Shown here: piece after piece, positions 1-8,882 of the stretch | Layout: each line of letters starts with the position of its first letter | Position numbering within the stretch: the stretch's first letter is position 1 | Source of the DNA: Dongia_B sp964406155 | GTDB taxonomy: Bacteria; Pseudomonadota; Alphaproteobacteria; Dongiales; Dongiaceae | Length of the DNA: 64,000 nt | Direction: 5' to 3' | Assembly (NCBI GenBank): GCA_964406155.1 | Contig: CAYOQR010000003.1 | Coordinates: 1-64,000, forward strand | Position numbers and translations under genes: made by a program | The notes under the pieces: model-generated | What the model was told of the DNA's origin: nothing | Databases searched by the model: none | What the model saw: only the letters and a program-made list of their open reading frames with translations

Positions 1-40
1 CACATACTTTTTGCCGATAAGAAAGGGGACCAACGACATC

Positions 41-1033
41 ATGACCGACCTGCCAGCTTTTGCCGTCAATGCGATCAACCTTGCCTCCACGCGGCTCGGC
101 GCCAAGGCGCTCTATGCGACCGACGATTTCTTCGCCGACAAATCGCGCATGTTGCAGGACACGCCGGCCGTCTTCTATCCGGACAAATACGACAACAACG
201 GCAAATGGATGGACGGATGGGAATCAAAGCGCCGACGCAATGGCGGACATGATTTCTGCATCGTGAAACTGGGTACCAAGGGCGTCATCCGCGGCGTCGA
301 CATCGATACCAGCCACTTCACCGGCAATTATCCGCCGGCTGCCGCCCTGGAAGCCTGCGTTGCCGAGACCGATCCCGACGACAAGACGACCTGGACGCAA
401 ATCCTGGCACCCGTTTCCCTCGGCCCCTCGGCCCATCACTTCCATGCCATCGCCAGCGAGCAGGCCTGGACCCATCTGCGGCTCAGCATCTATCCCGATG
501 GCGGTGTCGCGCGGCTGCGGGTCTATGGCGAGCCGGTGCCGGCCTGGGAGGGCAAGGACCCGAAGGCCGTCCACGAACTTTCCCTGGCCAATAACGGCGG
601 CCGCATCATCGCCTATAACGACGCCCATTACGGCTCGGTCTGGACCATGCTGACGGCCGGTCGCGGCGTCAATATGGGCGATGGCTGGGAGACGCGGCGG
701 CGGCGCGAGCCCGGCAATGACTGGATCATCGTGAAGTTGGGTGCGCCGGGCCTGGTGGAAAAGATCGAGGTCGATACCTGCCATTACAAGGGCAATTACC
801 CTGATTCCTGTTCGCTCCAGGCCGCGCATGTCACCTCGGCCACCGACAAGTCCATCATCACCGAGGCGATGTTCTGGCCGCAATTGATGGCCCAGCAGAA
901 GCTGCAGGCGGATCATATCCACAGCTTCTCCGGCAACCAGATCGCCAAGCTCGGTCCCGTCAATTACGTGAAGCTCAATGTCTTCCCCGATGGCGGCATC
1001 TCCCGCCTGCGGATCTTCGGACGTTTGGCATGA
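41..1033 (+). CDS. alc: Allantoicase
   Basis: Hydrolyses allantoate to ureidoglycolate and urea in the cytoplasm, the penultimate step of allantoin use. The 330-residue protein shows the duplicated allantoicase fold: the motif DGWE(S/T)(K/R)RRR occurs at residues 58-66 and again at 214-222, each followed about 30 residues later by a DT(S/C)H(F/Y)(T/K)GNYP motif (89-98 and 245-254). I chose the ATG at 41 because a GAAAGGGG ribosome site lies just upstream; a TTG at 11 in the same frame would add ten residues before that site and is unlikely. Its stop overlaps the next start as ATGA, so allA is translationally coupled. Only 40 bases of upstream sequence are visible, so the promoter is not in view. 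Family assignment is secure. Confidence 0.95.
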   Translation: MTDLPAFAVNAINLASTRLGAKALYATDDFFADKSRMLQDTPAVFYPDKYDNNGKWMDGWESKRRRNGGHDFCIVKLGTKGVIRGVDIDTSHFTGNYPPAAALEACVAETDPDDKTTWTQILAPVSLGPSAHHFHAIASEQAWTHLRLSIYPDGGVARLRVYGEPVPAWEGKDPKAVHELSLANNGGRIIAYNDAHYGSVWTMLTAGRGVNMGDGWETRRRREPGNDWIIVKLGAPGLVEKIEVDTCHYKGNYPDSCSLQAAHVTSATDKSIITEAMFWPQLMAQQKLQADHIHSFSGNQIAKLGPVNYVKLNVFPDGGISRLRIFGRLA

Positions 1034-1530
1034 TCCTGACTCTGGAACCGCTGACCAAAGCGGCCTTCGCCCCCTTCGGCGATGTCATCGAGAGCGACGG
1101 CGCCCGGCATTTTCCCATCAACCAGGGATTTGCCGAGCGCTTCCACGATCTGGCGACGATCGATGCGGAAGGCGGTCAGGCGATCATCAGCCTCTGCACG
1201 GCGGAGCCGCGGCCCTTGCCGATCGAAATCAAGCTGATGGAGCGGCATCCCCTCGGCAGCCAAGCCTTCATTCCGCTGCAGGACCGCGACTGGCTGGTAG
1301 TGGTGGCCAGCGATCCGCTGACACCGGCAAGCCTGCGCGCCTTCCGCGCGACCGGCCGCCAGGGCGTCCATTACGGCCGCAATGTGTGGCATCACCCGCT
1401 GCTGGTGCTCGATCCCGGCAGCCGTTTCCTGATCGCCGACCGCAAGGGTCCCGGCACCAATCTCGAGGAGGGCTGGTTCGACAAGAGCGCCTCGTTCGAC
1501 AAAAACGAGACCATCACTCTCCTACCCTGA
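1030..1530 (+). CDS. allA: Ureidoglycolate lyase
   Basis: Cleaves ureidoglycolate to glyoxylate and urea, completing the allantoin route. The 166-residue length and the N-terminal stretch LTKAAFAPFGDVIE match the AllA family, as does the central RHPLGSQAFIPL segment that carries cupin-fold active-site residues. The ATG overlaps the allantoicase stop (ATGA), so the two form a small operon that converges on the long minus-strand purine operon. The stop codon lies inside the first unit of a short tandem repeat. Glyoxylate made here could feed glycine or glycerate synthesis; that link is inference. Confidence 0.94.
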   Translation: MILTLEPLTKAAFAPFGDVIESDGARHFPINQGFAERFHDLATIDAEGGQAIISLCTAEPRPLPIEIKLMERHPLGSQAFIPLQDRDWLVVVASDPLTPASLRAFRATGRQGVHYGRNVWHHPLLVLDPGSRFLIADRKGPGTNLEEGWFDKSASFDKNETITLLP

Positions 1531-1567
1531 TCAGGCCTGCCCTGATCAAGCCTGTCCTGATCAGGGT
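1526..1567. repeat. Three tandem 15-bp repeats between convergent stops
   Basis: CCTGATCA begins at 1526, 1541 and 1556, an exact 15-base period with consensus CCTGATCAGGCCTGC. The core TGATCA is itself palindromic, and the outer units form an inverted repeat (ACCCTGATCAGG at 1524-1535 against CCTGATCAGGGT at 1556-1567). The TGA stops of allA (1528-1530) and puuE (complement of 1561-1563) are both inside repeat units. It may act as a two-way terminator hairpin, but no T-run follows. Confidence 0.75.
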
Positions 1568-2469
1568 TTGAAATGCGCGTGCCAGTGCCGGGCGATATCG
1601 TCCCGGCGCGGCACCCAGACCCGCTCGTGTCCGAGCACGTAATCGACGAAGCGTGCCAGCGCCTGAACCCGGCCCGGCCGGCCGATCAGGCGGCAATGCA
1701 GACCGACCGACATCATCTTCGGCGCTCCCGCTTTGCCCTCGGCATAGAGGCAGTCGAAACTGTCCTTCAAATAGGCATAGAACTGGTCGCCGGCATTGAA
1801 GCCCTGCGGTGTCGCGAAGCGCATGTCATTGGCGTCCAGCGTATAGGGGATGATGAGATGCTTCCCCTCCTTCGGGCTATCCACCCAGTAAGGCAGATCG
1901 TCGGCATAGGAATCCGATGAATAGAGGAAGCCGCCTTCCTCGATCACCAGCCGCTCCGTGTTCATCGAGCAACGCCCAGTATACCAGCCCAGCGGCCGCG
2001 CACCGGTCAGCGCGGTATGCAGCCGGATCGACTCACGGATCTGCTCGCGCTCGACCTCCGGCGGCATGTCCTTATGCTCGACCCATTTCAGGCCATGGGA
2101 GGCAATCTCCCAATCCGCTTCCAGCATCGCCGCTAGTTGTTCCGGCGAGCGCTGCAGCGCCGTCGTCACGCCATAGACCGTCACCGGCACCCGGTGTCCG
2201 GTGAACAGCCGCCAGAGCCGCCAGAACCCGGCCCGGGCGCCGTATTCATAGATCGATTCCATGTTCCAGTGACGCTGGCCCGGCCAGGGCTGGGCGCCGA
2301 CGATCTCCGAGAGAAAGGCTTCCGAGGCGGCGTCGCCATGGAGGATGTTGTTCTCGCCGCCTTCCTCGTAATTGAGGACGAACTGCACCGCGACATAGGC
2401 ATCGTCCGGCCAGCACGCCTTCGGCGTCGTGCGGCCATACCCCTGCATGTCACGCGGATAGACGCTCAT
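1561..2469 (-). CDS. puuE: Allantoinase, polysaccharide-deacetylase type (PuuE)
   Basis: Hydrolyses allantoin to allantoate. This is the cofactor-independent PuuE type of the carbohydrate esterase 4 / polysaccharide deacetylase family, not the metal-dependent amidohydrolase allantoinase. Diagnostic stretches are YPRDMQGYGRTTP at the N-terminus, FVLNYEEGGENN, the catalytic-domain segment EIASHGLKWVEH, and GWYTGRCSMNT. The ATG at 2469 gives 302 residues, the usual family length, and is preceded by GGGAGCAAGG; the open frame continues upstream only as a shadow inside guaD. It overlaps the end of guaD by 20 bases, so it is the last gene of the uraH-xdhABC-puuD-uraD-guaD-puuE operon. Its product is the substrate of the allantoicase next door. 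Confidence 0.93.
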   Translation of the reverse strand: MSVYPRDMQGYGRTTPKACWPDDAYVAVQFVLNYEEGGENNILHGDAASEAFLSEIVGAQPWPGQRHWNMESIYEYGARAGFWRLWRLFTGHRVPVTVYGVTTALQRSPEQLAAMLEADWEIASHGLKWVEHKDMPPEVEREQIRESIRLHTALTGARPLGWYTGRCSMNTERLVIEEGGFLYSSDSYADDLPYWVDSPKEGKHLIIPYTLDANDMRFATPQGFNAGDQFYAYLKDSFDCLYAEGKAGAPKMMSVGLHCRLIGRPGRVQALARFVDYVLGHERVWVPRRDDIARHWHAHFKP

Positions 2470-3742
2470 GAACCTTGCTCCCTGCCACATATGTCGCCCG
2501 CACCGCCCGGTCGTCACCGAGCAGAGCGAGGGCGAAAAGGGTGTCTTCCAATGATTCCGACAAGTCGGACCTGCTCTCCAGGAGAGGTGTAGCACGAGGA
2601 TCCAGGACGACGATATCCGCCCATTTGCCGGCATCGAGCGACCCGATCTCGCCGCCCAGTTTCAGCCGATCGGCATTGCCCTGGGTCGCCAGATGGAAGA
2701 GTTCGCAGGCGGTCGGCTTGTATCCGCTCAGCATCTGGACCTTATAGGCCTCGCCCATGGTCTGCAGCATGGAATAGCTCGTTCCGCCCCCCACATCCGT
2801 CGCCAGCGCGCAATCGATCGGCCGGCCCGCCTCCCGCATCCGCGCGAGCGGCATCAGGCCGGAACCGAGGAAAGTGTTCGAGGTCGGACAATGGATCACC
2901 ACCGATCCCGCCTCGTGCAGGCGCCGGCATTCGCGTTCCGAAAGATGCACGCCATGAGCAAAAAGGCTGCGCTCGGTGACGAGGCCGAACCGGTCATAGA
3001 CCGCCAGGTAATCGGCATCGTTGGGAAAGAGCTCGCTGACGGCGGCCAATTCGCCCCGGCTCTCCGACAGATGGGTGTGCATCAGGGCGCCGGGCAGATC
3101 GCTCAGGACCTCACCGCAGGCCTTGAGCTGCGCCTCGGTGGAGGTGATGGCGAAACGCGGCGTCAGGGCATAGCGCAGGCGTCCCCGGCCGTGCCATTGC
3201 CGATATAGCTCCGCGCTGTCGCGGATACTGCTCTCCACATCGTCCAGTACCGCGGCCGGCGCATGGCGGTCCATCAGCGTCTTGCCGGTGACGAGCGCCA
3301 TGTTGCGGCTGGCCGCCGCCGCGAACAGCATCTCCGCGCAGACCCGATGCACGGAGCAATAAGCGAGAGCCGAGGTGGTGCCATGCTGGAACAGGCGGTC
3401 GATGAAGAGAGAGGCGATCCGTTCGACATAAGCCGCATCGCCATAACGCGCTTCCTCCGGAAAGGTAAAGCGGTTGAGCCAATCCAGCAGGTCCTTCCCC
3501 GGTGCCGCCAGCATGCGATATTGCGGCAGATGGATATGCGCATCGATGAAGCCCGGCATGACCAGGCAATCGCCGTAATCGTCGACCGGCGCCGAGGCGA
3601 AAGCCGGCGGCAAGGTTGAGAAGCTCCCCTGCCAGACGATCCGGCCGTCATCGCCGATGACGACGGCGCCCTTCGCCTCATACCGGCAATCGGCACTGCT
3701 TGCGCCGAAGGTAACGGTTTGCCCTCGTATCACGCGCGTCAT
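2450..3742 (-). CDS. guaD: Guanine deaminase
   Basis: Deaminates guanine to xanthine, feeding the xanthine dehydrogenase encoded in the same operon. The 430-residue protein has the amidohydrolase-superfamily metal site: PGFIDAHIHLPQY with His69 and His71, then HTHLSES, AHGVHLSE and the late Asp in ATDVGGGTSYSM. The stretches HLPQYRML and TGKTLMDRHAP are typical of bacterial guanine deaminases. It starts at an ATG whose last bases overlap the uraD stop (ATGA) and runs 20 bases into puuE, so it is embedded in a tightly coupled operon. Family and specificity are both well supported by motif and context. Confidence 0.94.
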   Translation of the reverse strand: MTRVIRGQTVTFGASSADCRYEAKGAVVIGDDGRIVWQGSFSTLPPAFASAPVDDYGDCLVMPGFIDAHIHLPQYRMLAAPGKDLLDWLNRFTFPEEARYGDAAYVERIASLFIDRLFQHGTTSALAYCSVHRVCAEMLFAAAASRNMALVTGKTLMDRHAPAAVLDDVESSIRDSAELYRQWHGRGRLRYALTPRFAITSTEAQLKACGEVLSDLPGALMHTHLSESRGELAAVSELFPNDADYLAVYDRFGLVTERSLFAHGVHLSERECRRLHEAGSVVIHCPTSNTFLGSGLMPLARMREAGRPIDCALATDVGGGTSYSMLQTMGEAYKVQMLSGYKPTACELFHLATQGNADRLKLGGEIGSLDAGKWADIVVLDPRATPLLESRSDLSESLEDTLFALALLGDDRAVRATYVAGSKVHERLSA

Positions 3743-4236
3743 GACGTTACCCGATCCTCGATCCGGAAGCGGAAGATACGGCAGATCTGTTCCAGGGTGA
3801 TGGCGAATTCCCGTGCCAGGGGATAATCGATCCGCTCGGCAAAGCCCGCCAGGATCTGATGCTTGGTCGCCCCCTTGACGGCGAAGATGAAAGGAAAGTC
3901 GAAACGCTGCTTGTGGAGATCGTTGAATTCCGTGAAGCGTGCGAATTCCGCCGGCGTCAGCGTGTCCAAGCCGGCACCGGCCTGTTCGCGGGTGGAATCC
4001 GTGGTGAGCTTGGCCCTTGTCGCGAGATCGGGATGCGCCCGAATCAAGGCCAGTTGCATCTCATGCGAGGCGCCATAGAGTGCATTGGCGAAGGCCGCGA
4101 CCATGACATCGCGGCTGGCGAAGGGGCGCGATGCCGCCGCCTGCCGCGCCACCCAGGGCGAATGCTCCGCCACGTCGCCGAAAGCGGCGACGAAGGCCTC
4201 GACAGTCATCGCATTCACATCAGCCAGCGTTGTCAT
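3739..4236 (-). CDS. uraD: OHCU decarboxylase
   Basis: Decarboxylates 2-oxo-4-hydroxy-4-carboxy-5-ureidoimidazoline stereospecifically to S-allantoin, the step after UraH. About 165 residues, matching the family. Supporting segments are VEAFVAAFGDVAEHSPWVARQAA, the His-bearing region ALIRAHPDLATRAKL (conserved HPDL), and the SxxEQxGAGLDTL-like stretch DSTREQAGAGLDTL; NDLHKQRFDFPFI near the C-terminus is also characteristic. I chose the ATG at 4236, preceded by GCAGGA, over a longer frame start at 4290 that would overlap puuD. It is coupled to guaD by an ATGA overlap. Confidence 0.93.
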   Translation of the reverse strand: MTTLADVNAMTVEAFVAAFGDVAEHSPWVARQAAASRPFASRDVMVAAFANALYGASHEMQLALIRAHPDLATRAKLTTDSTREQAGAGLDTLTPAEFARFTEFNDLHKQRFDFPFIFAVKGATKHQILAGFAERIDYPLAREFAITLEQICRIFRFRIEDRVTS

Positions 4237-4246
4237 TGTCCTGCTT

Positions 4247-5425
4247 TCATTGCGCTGCGATCCAGGCACCGAGCTTGCTGCGCTCGTCATCCGTCATGCC
4301 GCTGACATTGCCAAGCGGCATGGCCTTGCTTTTGACCGCCTGCAGATCGATCTGGGCGGCATAGCGCCTGACCTCCTCCACCGTTTCCAGTTTCACACCT
4401 TTGGGCGCCTCGGCAAAGCCCGGCTGCGTCGGCTTGGTCGCATGGCACATGATGCAACGGGCATGGGTGATATCGAGAACCTCGCTGTCGGAAACGGCCA
4501 TGGCCGGCAGGCTGCGGGTCGCCGGCGCCGTCAGCACCAAAGCGGCGAACAAAGCGACGAAGATGATCGGCAAGGTCCAGGCGATCTGGCGCAGCGGATC
4601 GCCGACCTCATGGCGCATCAGGAAGTGCCGGAGAGCGCCGCCACCGACCACGATCAGCCCGACCAGGATCCAGGATTGCGGATGGTTGGTGATCATCGGG
4701 TAGTGATTGGAGATCATCATCACCAGGACCGGCAGGGTCAGATAGGTATTGTGCAGCGAGCGCTGCTTGCCGGTCGCCCCCAGCGCCGGATCCGGCGCCT
4801 CGCCGCGCATCAGTGCCGCCGTGATCTTGCGCTGATTGGGAATGATCACCATGAAGACATTGGCAGCCATCATGGTGCCGATGAAAGCACCGACATGGAT
4901 GAGCGCGCCCCGCCCGGAGAAGATATGGGTGAAAGCGTAGCTGGCCGCCAGGATCAGCAGGAAGACCAGGGTCGCGAGCAGACCCGTTTTCTTGCCGATC
5001 GGCGAGCGGCAGAGCCCGTCATAAACGATCCAGCCGAAAGCGAGCCCGCCGACGGAGATCGCAATCGCCTGCCACGGCGCCAGCGGCAGGATGCTGGGAT
5101 CGATCAGATAGGCCGAGGCATTGAGGTAATACTGCACGATCAGCAGGAGGAAGCCGGTGACCCAGGTCAGATAGGCTTCCCATTTGAACCAGATGAGATC
5201 CGCCGGCAATTCCGCCGGAGCCACCAGATATTTCTGCACATGGTAGAAGCCGCCGCCATGCACCTCCCAGGCCTCGCCATAGACGCCCTTCGGCAGATCC
5301 GGACGACGCTTCAGGGAGAAATCCAGGGCCACGAAATAGAACGAGGTGCCGATCCAGGCGATACCCGCGATCATATGCCCCCAACGGATCAGCAGATTGA
5401 GCCAATCGGCAAAGAACGGATTCAT
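4247..5425 (-). CDS. puuD: Urate hydroxylase PuuD (membrane, cytochrome c domain)
   Basis: Oxidises urate to 5-hydroxyisourate and passes the electrons to the respiratory chain, replacing soluble uricase. The 392-residue protein has about eight hydrophobic segments from residue 10 to roughly 295, starting RWGHMIAGIAWIGTSFYFVALD. A C-terminal cytochrome c domain follows, with a CIMCH haem-binding motif at 324-328 and a likely axial Met at 369 in KAMPLGN. This is the PuuD architecture (urate oxidase N-terminal domain plus cytochrome c). No separate uricase occurs in the window, so this is the only candidate for the step. A 94-base gap separates it from xdhC; no terminator is evident there. Confidence 0.93.
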   Translation of the reverse strand: MNPFFADWLNLLIRWGHMIAGIAWIGTSFYFVALDFSLKRRPDLPKGVYGEAWEVHGGGFYHVQKYLVAPAELPADLIWFKWEAYLTWVTGFLLLIVQYYLNASAYLIDPSILPLAPWQAIAISVGGLAFGWIVYDGLCRSPIGKKTGLLATLVFLLILAASYAFTHIFSGRGALIHVGAFIGTMMAANVFMVIIPNQRKITAALMRGEAPDPALGATGKQRSLHNTYLTLPVLVMMISNHYPMITNHPQSWILVGLIVVGGGALRHFLMRHEVGDPLRQIAWTLPIIFVALFAALVLTAPATRSLPAMAVSDSEVLDITHARCIMCHATKPTQPGFAEAPKGVKLETVEEVRRYAAQIDLQAVKSKAMPLGNVSGMTDDERSKLGAWIAAQ

Positions 5426-5519
5426 TCCGTGAAGCTCCGCACATCAAGAAGAAGCATCGCTCCCGGCCGCATATTCCTATCCGCCGCCCAATATCGCGGC
5501 TGGTGCCCCATCTGCACGT

Positions 5520-6572
5520 TCATTTTCCCCTGTGATGTGTCGTGATCGAGGCCGCATGCCCCGCACAGCTTTGGCAGGCGGAGGCGAGTGACCCCGCAGC
5601 AGTTCCCCCTGAAACGCTGTCGCGCACCGCCATGTCATCGGCAGAGCAGGCATCGCGCAGGACCGAGGTCTTGGTGCGGGCCGGCTGCGGCCGCAATCTT
5701 TCATCGACGATCAGCATCTGCGCCACGGTTGCGGCGGCAATCGCCGCCGGATGCTTCGACTGGATGCCGGGCAACCCGATCGGACAGACCAGATTGGCGA
5801 TGCGGGCATCGGGCAGGCCGCTCTGCTGCAGCCGATGGGTGAACCGCACTCGCTTGGTCGCGCTGCCGATCAGGCCAATATAGGCAAAGCGCCGGTCCGC
5901 GAGTGCCGCCGCGACGATGTCGAAATCCAGCGCATGGCTATGAGTCATGACGAGGACGAAGCTGCCGGGTGCGGCGGCCTGCAGCAAGGCCACGGGATCA
6001 TCCACCCGTAGCGGCATGACAGTTTCCGGCATCGTTGCCGGAAAGGCATCAGCCCGGGGATCGATCCAGGTGATTTCGAAAGGCAAGGACGCCAGTGCCG
6101 TCACCAGAGCCTGCCCCACATGTCCGGCGCCGAAAAGAAGCAGCGGACGCCGGTCCTCACCGAAGAGCTCGACGAAATCCGGCGCGACGATCCGGCCGGT
6201 CAGGCGGAACGATCCGGCAGATTCGCGCCGGGCGAAATCCGCCACGATGTCACGGGCACCTTGATCGAAGACCTCCGTCATCAATTCGATCCGGCCGCCG
6301 CAGCATTGCCCGAGATCCGGACCCAGCGCGTGCCGCGTTAGATGCGGCGCAATCGTGTTCCCCTCAGCCGCTGCGCCCAACGACGCCCGGGCTTCGGCCA
6401 TGGCCTGCCATTCCAGCGTGCCGCCGCCGATCGTGCCATGACTGCCCGTCGGCGTGACGACGATCCGCGCGCCTGTCTCGCGCGGCGCCGAGCCTTCGAC
6501 CTTGACCACCGAGACCAGGGCGCAGCGCCCATGGGCATCGATGGCTTTCAGAATGGCTGGCCAGGTTTGCAT
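5520..6572 (-). CDS. xdhC: Xanthine dehydrogenase accessory protein XdhC
   Basis: Binds and sulfurates the molybdenum cofactor and inserts it into XdhB. The N-terminal XdhC/CoxI motif is clear (ALVSVVKVEGSAPRETGARI, then GTIGGGTLEWQA), and the C-terminal Rossmann part shows LLLFGAGHVGQAL and MTHSHALDFDIV. I use the ATG at 6572, which overlaps the xdhB stop by one base (TGATG). At 350 residues it is longer than many family members: after the usual end near the VAQMLIVDE segment there is an extra tail of about 55 residues with three Cys, of unknown purpose. It lies directly behind xdhA and xdhB. Confidence 0.92.
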   Translation of the reverse strand: MQTWPAILKAIDAHGRCALVSVVKVEGSAPRETGARIVVTPTGSHGTIGGGTLEWQAMAEARASLGAAAEGNTIAPHLTRHALGPDLGQCCGGRIELMTEVFDQGARDIVADFARRESAGSFRLTGRIVAPDFVELFGEDRRPLLLFGAGHVGQALVTALASLPFEITWIDPRADAFPATMPETVMPLRVDDPVALLQAAAPGSFVLVMTHSHALDFDIVAAALADRRFAYIGLIGSATKRVRFTHRLQQSGLPDARIANLVCPIGLPGIQSKHPAAIAAATVAQMLIVDERLRPQPARTKTSVLRDACSADDMAVRDSVSGGTAAGSLASACQSCAGHAASITTHHRGK

Positions 6573-8881
6573 CACTGCAACGCTTTCACCGCCGTCAGAA
6601 TGGCTTCGGGTGTCGCCGGGGCATTCAGTGACGGAACAGTTCCCGGCTTGAGGCTGGCAATCGCCTGGAAGATCGCGGACCAGACGGAAATCGCCAGCAT
6701 GACCGGCGGCTCACCGACGGCCTTGGAACGATAGATCGTATCGGCGGGATTGCCGGCGCTTTCGAAGAGATCGACCCGGAAATCCGCCGGCACATCGGAC
6801 GCACAGGGAATCTTGTAGGTCGAAGGCGCATGGGTCCGCAGGCGGCCCTGATCGTCGAAGACCAGTTCCTCGGTGGTCAGCCAACCCATGCCCTGCACGA
6901 AGCCGCCCTCGATCTGGCCGATATCGATCGCCGGATTGAGCGAGCGGCCGACATCGTGAAGGATATCGACCCGATCGACTTTCATTTCGCCGGTCAGGGT
7001 ATCGATGGTGACTTCCGAACAGGCAGCGCCATAGGCGAAATAATAAAAGGGCCGGCCCTTGGCCTTGGCGCGATCCCAGGTGATTTTCGGCGTCGCATAG
7101 AAACCCGTCGAGGAAAGCGAGACACGGGACTCATACGCCTTCTTCGCCAGCTCACCGAATTTCAGGCTGTGATTGCCGATGATCACCTGGCCCTTTTCAA
7201 AGAGGATCGCTGACTTCGGCGTCTTCCACTGCTTGGCGGCAAAATCGATCAGCCGGTTCTTGATCGCGGCGGCGGCATTGCGCGCCGCCATGCCGTTGAG
7301 ATCCGAACCCGACGAGGCCGCCGTCGGCGAGGTATTCGGCACCTTGCCGGTCGTCGTCGCCGTGATCCGTACCTGGTCGATGCCGATGCCGAATTCCTCG
7401 GCCACCACCTGGGCGACCTTGGTATAGAGGCCCTGCCCCATTTCCGTGCCGGCATGATTGAGATGCACCGACCCATCGGTATAGACGTGAACCAGGGCAC
7501 CCGCCTGGTTGAGATGGGTCAGGGTGAAGGAGATGCCGAACTTGACCGGCGTCAGGGCGATGCCCTTTTTCAGATACGGGTTCGTCGCATTGAAGGCGGC
7601 GATCGCTTTTCGCCGTGCCCGATAGTCGGACGTAGACTCCAGGGCCTCGACCACTTCAAGCGCGATATTGTCCTCGACTTTCATGCCATAAGGCGTCACA
7701 TCGCGGTCCGGCGCGTAGAGGTTCCGCTTGCGCACATCCAGCGGGTCCTGGCCCAGGCGGATCGCGATTGCATCCATCATGCGTTCGGCAAAGACCATGC
7801 CCTGGGGGCCGCCAAAGCCCCGAAAGGCGGTATTCGACACCGTATTGGTGCGCAGGCGCCGCGAGCGTATTTCCACCTGCGGATAGAAATACGCGTTATC
7901 CGCATGGAACATGGTGCGGTCGTTGACGCCCTGAGACAGATCGGCGGAATAGCCGCAGCGGGACAGGAAGTCGACCTCGACGGCCGTCAGCCGGCCGCTT
8001 TCGTCACAGCCCGCTGCATAATTGACGCGGAAGTCGTGGCGCTTGCCGGTCATGATCATGTCGTCATCCCGGTCGAGCCGGCATTTGACCGGCCGGTTGG
8101 TCAGACGCGCAGCCAGGGCCGCCAGCGCCGCCCATTGCGCCGCCTGGCTTTCCTTGCCGCCGAAGCCACCGCCCATGCGCCGGCACTCGCAGACCACCAT
8201 GGCATCGGGAACCTGCAGCATGCGGGCGATGCAATGCTGCACCTCAGTTGGATGCTGGGTCGAGGAATAGACAGTCATCCCGCCCCGCTCCTCCGGCACC
8301 GCCAAAGCTGCCTGGCCCTCCAGATAGAAATGCTCCTGCCCGCCGATCAGGAAACTCTCGTCGATGCGATGGGCCGCTCCCTTCAGCACCTTCGCCGGAT
8401 TGCCGCGCTTGAAGGCATAGGCCGGCAGTACATCCTGCGTCTCCATCGCCAGGGCATCATCGGCGCTGATCGCGGGCTTCTCGACCGCGATCTCGATCTG
8501 GGCCAGCCGCGCGGCGCGGCGAGCGGCCTCGCGGGTCTTCCCCACCACGGCAAAGATCACCTGGCCGTGGAAATCGATCCGATCCGCTGCCAGGATCGGA
8601 TCATCACCCAAAGCGGGGCTGCAGTCATTGACACCTGGGATGTCACCGGCGGTCAGGACCGCAACCACATCCGGCGCCCGTCGGACGGCATCGAGATCGA
8701 GCGAGACGATCCGCCCCCGCGCACCGCGCGCGGCATAGCCGGGCACCACATGCAGCGTCCCGTCCGGCTCTCGCATATCGTCGATATAGACGGCCGATCC
8801 CTGGACATGCAAAGCGGCGCTGTCATGCGCCAGAGCAAGGCCGACCGTGGCGGTTTGCAGAAACTGCGACTTGGCGCTCAT
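6572..8881 (-). CDS. xdhB: Xanthine dehydrogenase molybdopterin-binding subunit
   Basis: Large catalytic subunit that hydroxylates hypoxanthine to xanthine and xanthine to urate with a molybdenum cofactor. At 769 residues it matches bacterial XdhB. Landmarks include the opening HDSAALHVQGSAVYIDDM, the Moco-binding segment RMGGGFGGKESQA, the Arg-bearing stretch NTAFRGFGGPQGM, and GQGLYTKVAQ near the C-terminal third. The catalytic Glu is expected in the late SKAVGEPP segment, which is present. It starts one base downstream of xdhA's stop and overlaps xdhC by one base, so the three subunits are made together. Cytoplasmic; the electron acceptor is probably NAD+ through the XdhA FAD. Confidence 0.96.
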   Translation of the reverse strand: MSAKSQFLQTATVGLALAHDSAALHVQGSAVYIDDMREPDGTLHVVPGYAARGARGRIVSLDLDAVRRAPDVVAVLTAGDIPGVNDCSPALGDDPILAADRIDFHGQVIFAVVGKTREAARRAARLAQIEIAVEKPAISADDALAMETQDVLPAYAFKRGNPAKVLKGAAHRIDESFLIGGQEHFYLEGQAALAVPEERGGMTVYSSTQHPTEVQHCIARMLQVPDAMVVCECRRMGGGFGGKESQAAQWAALAALAARLTNRPVKCRLDRDDDMIMTGKRHDFRVNYAAGCDESGRLTAVEVDFLSRCGYSADLSQGVNDRTMFHADNAYFYPQVEIRSRRLRTNTVSNTAFRGFGGPQGMVFAERMMDAIAIRLGQDPLDVRKRNLYAPDRDVTPYGMKVEDNIALEVVEALESTSDYRARRKAIAAFNATNPYLKKGIALTPVKFGISFTLTHLNQAGALVHVYTDGSVHLNHAGTEMGQGLYTKVAQVVAEEFGIGIDQVRITATTTGKVPNTSPTAASSGSDLNGMAARNAAAAIKNRLIDFAAKQWKTPKSAILFEKGQVIIGNHSLKFGELAKKAYESRVSLSSTGFYATPKITWDRAKAKGRPFYYFAYGAACSEVTIDTLTGEMKVDRVDILHDVGRSLNPAIDIGQIEGGFVQGMGWLTTEELVFDDQGRLRTHAPSTYKIPCASDVPADFRVDLFESAGNPADTIYRSKAVGEPPVMLAISVWSAIFQAIASLKPGTVPSLNAPATPEAILTAVKALQ

Positions 8882-8882
8882 C

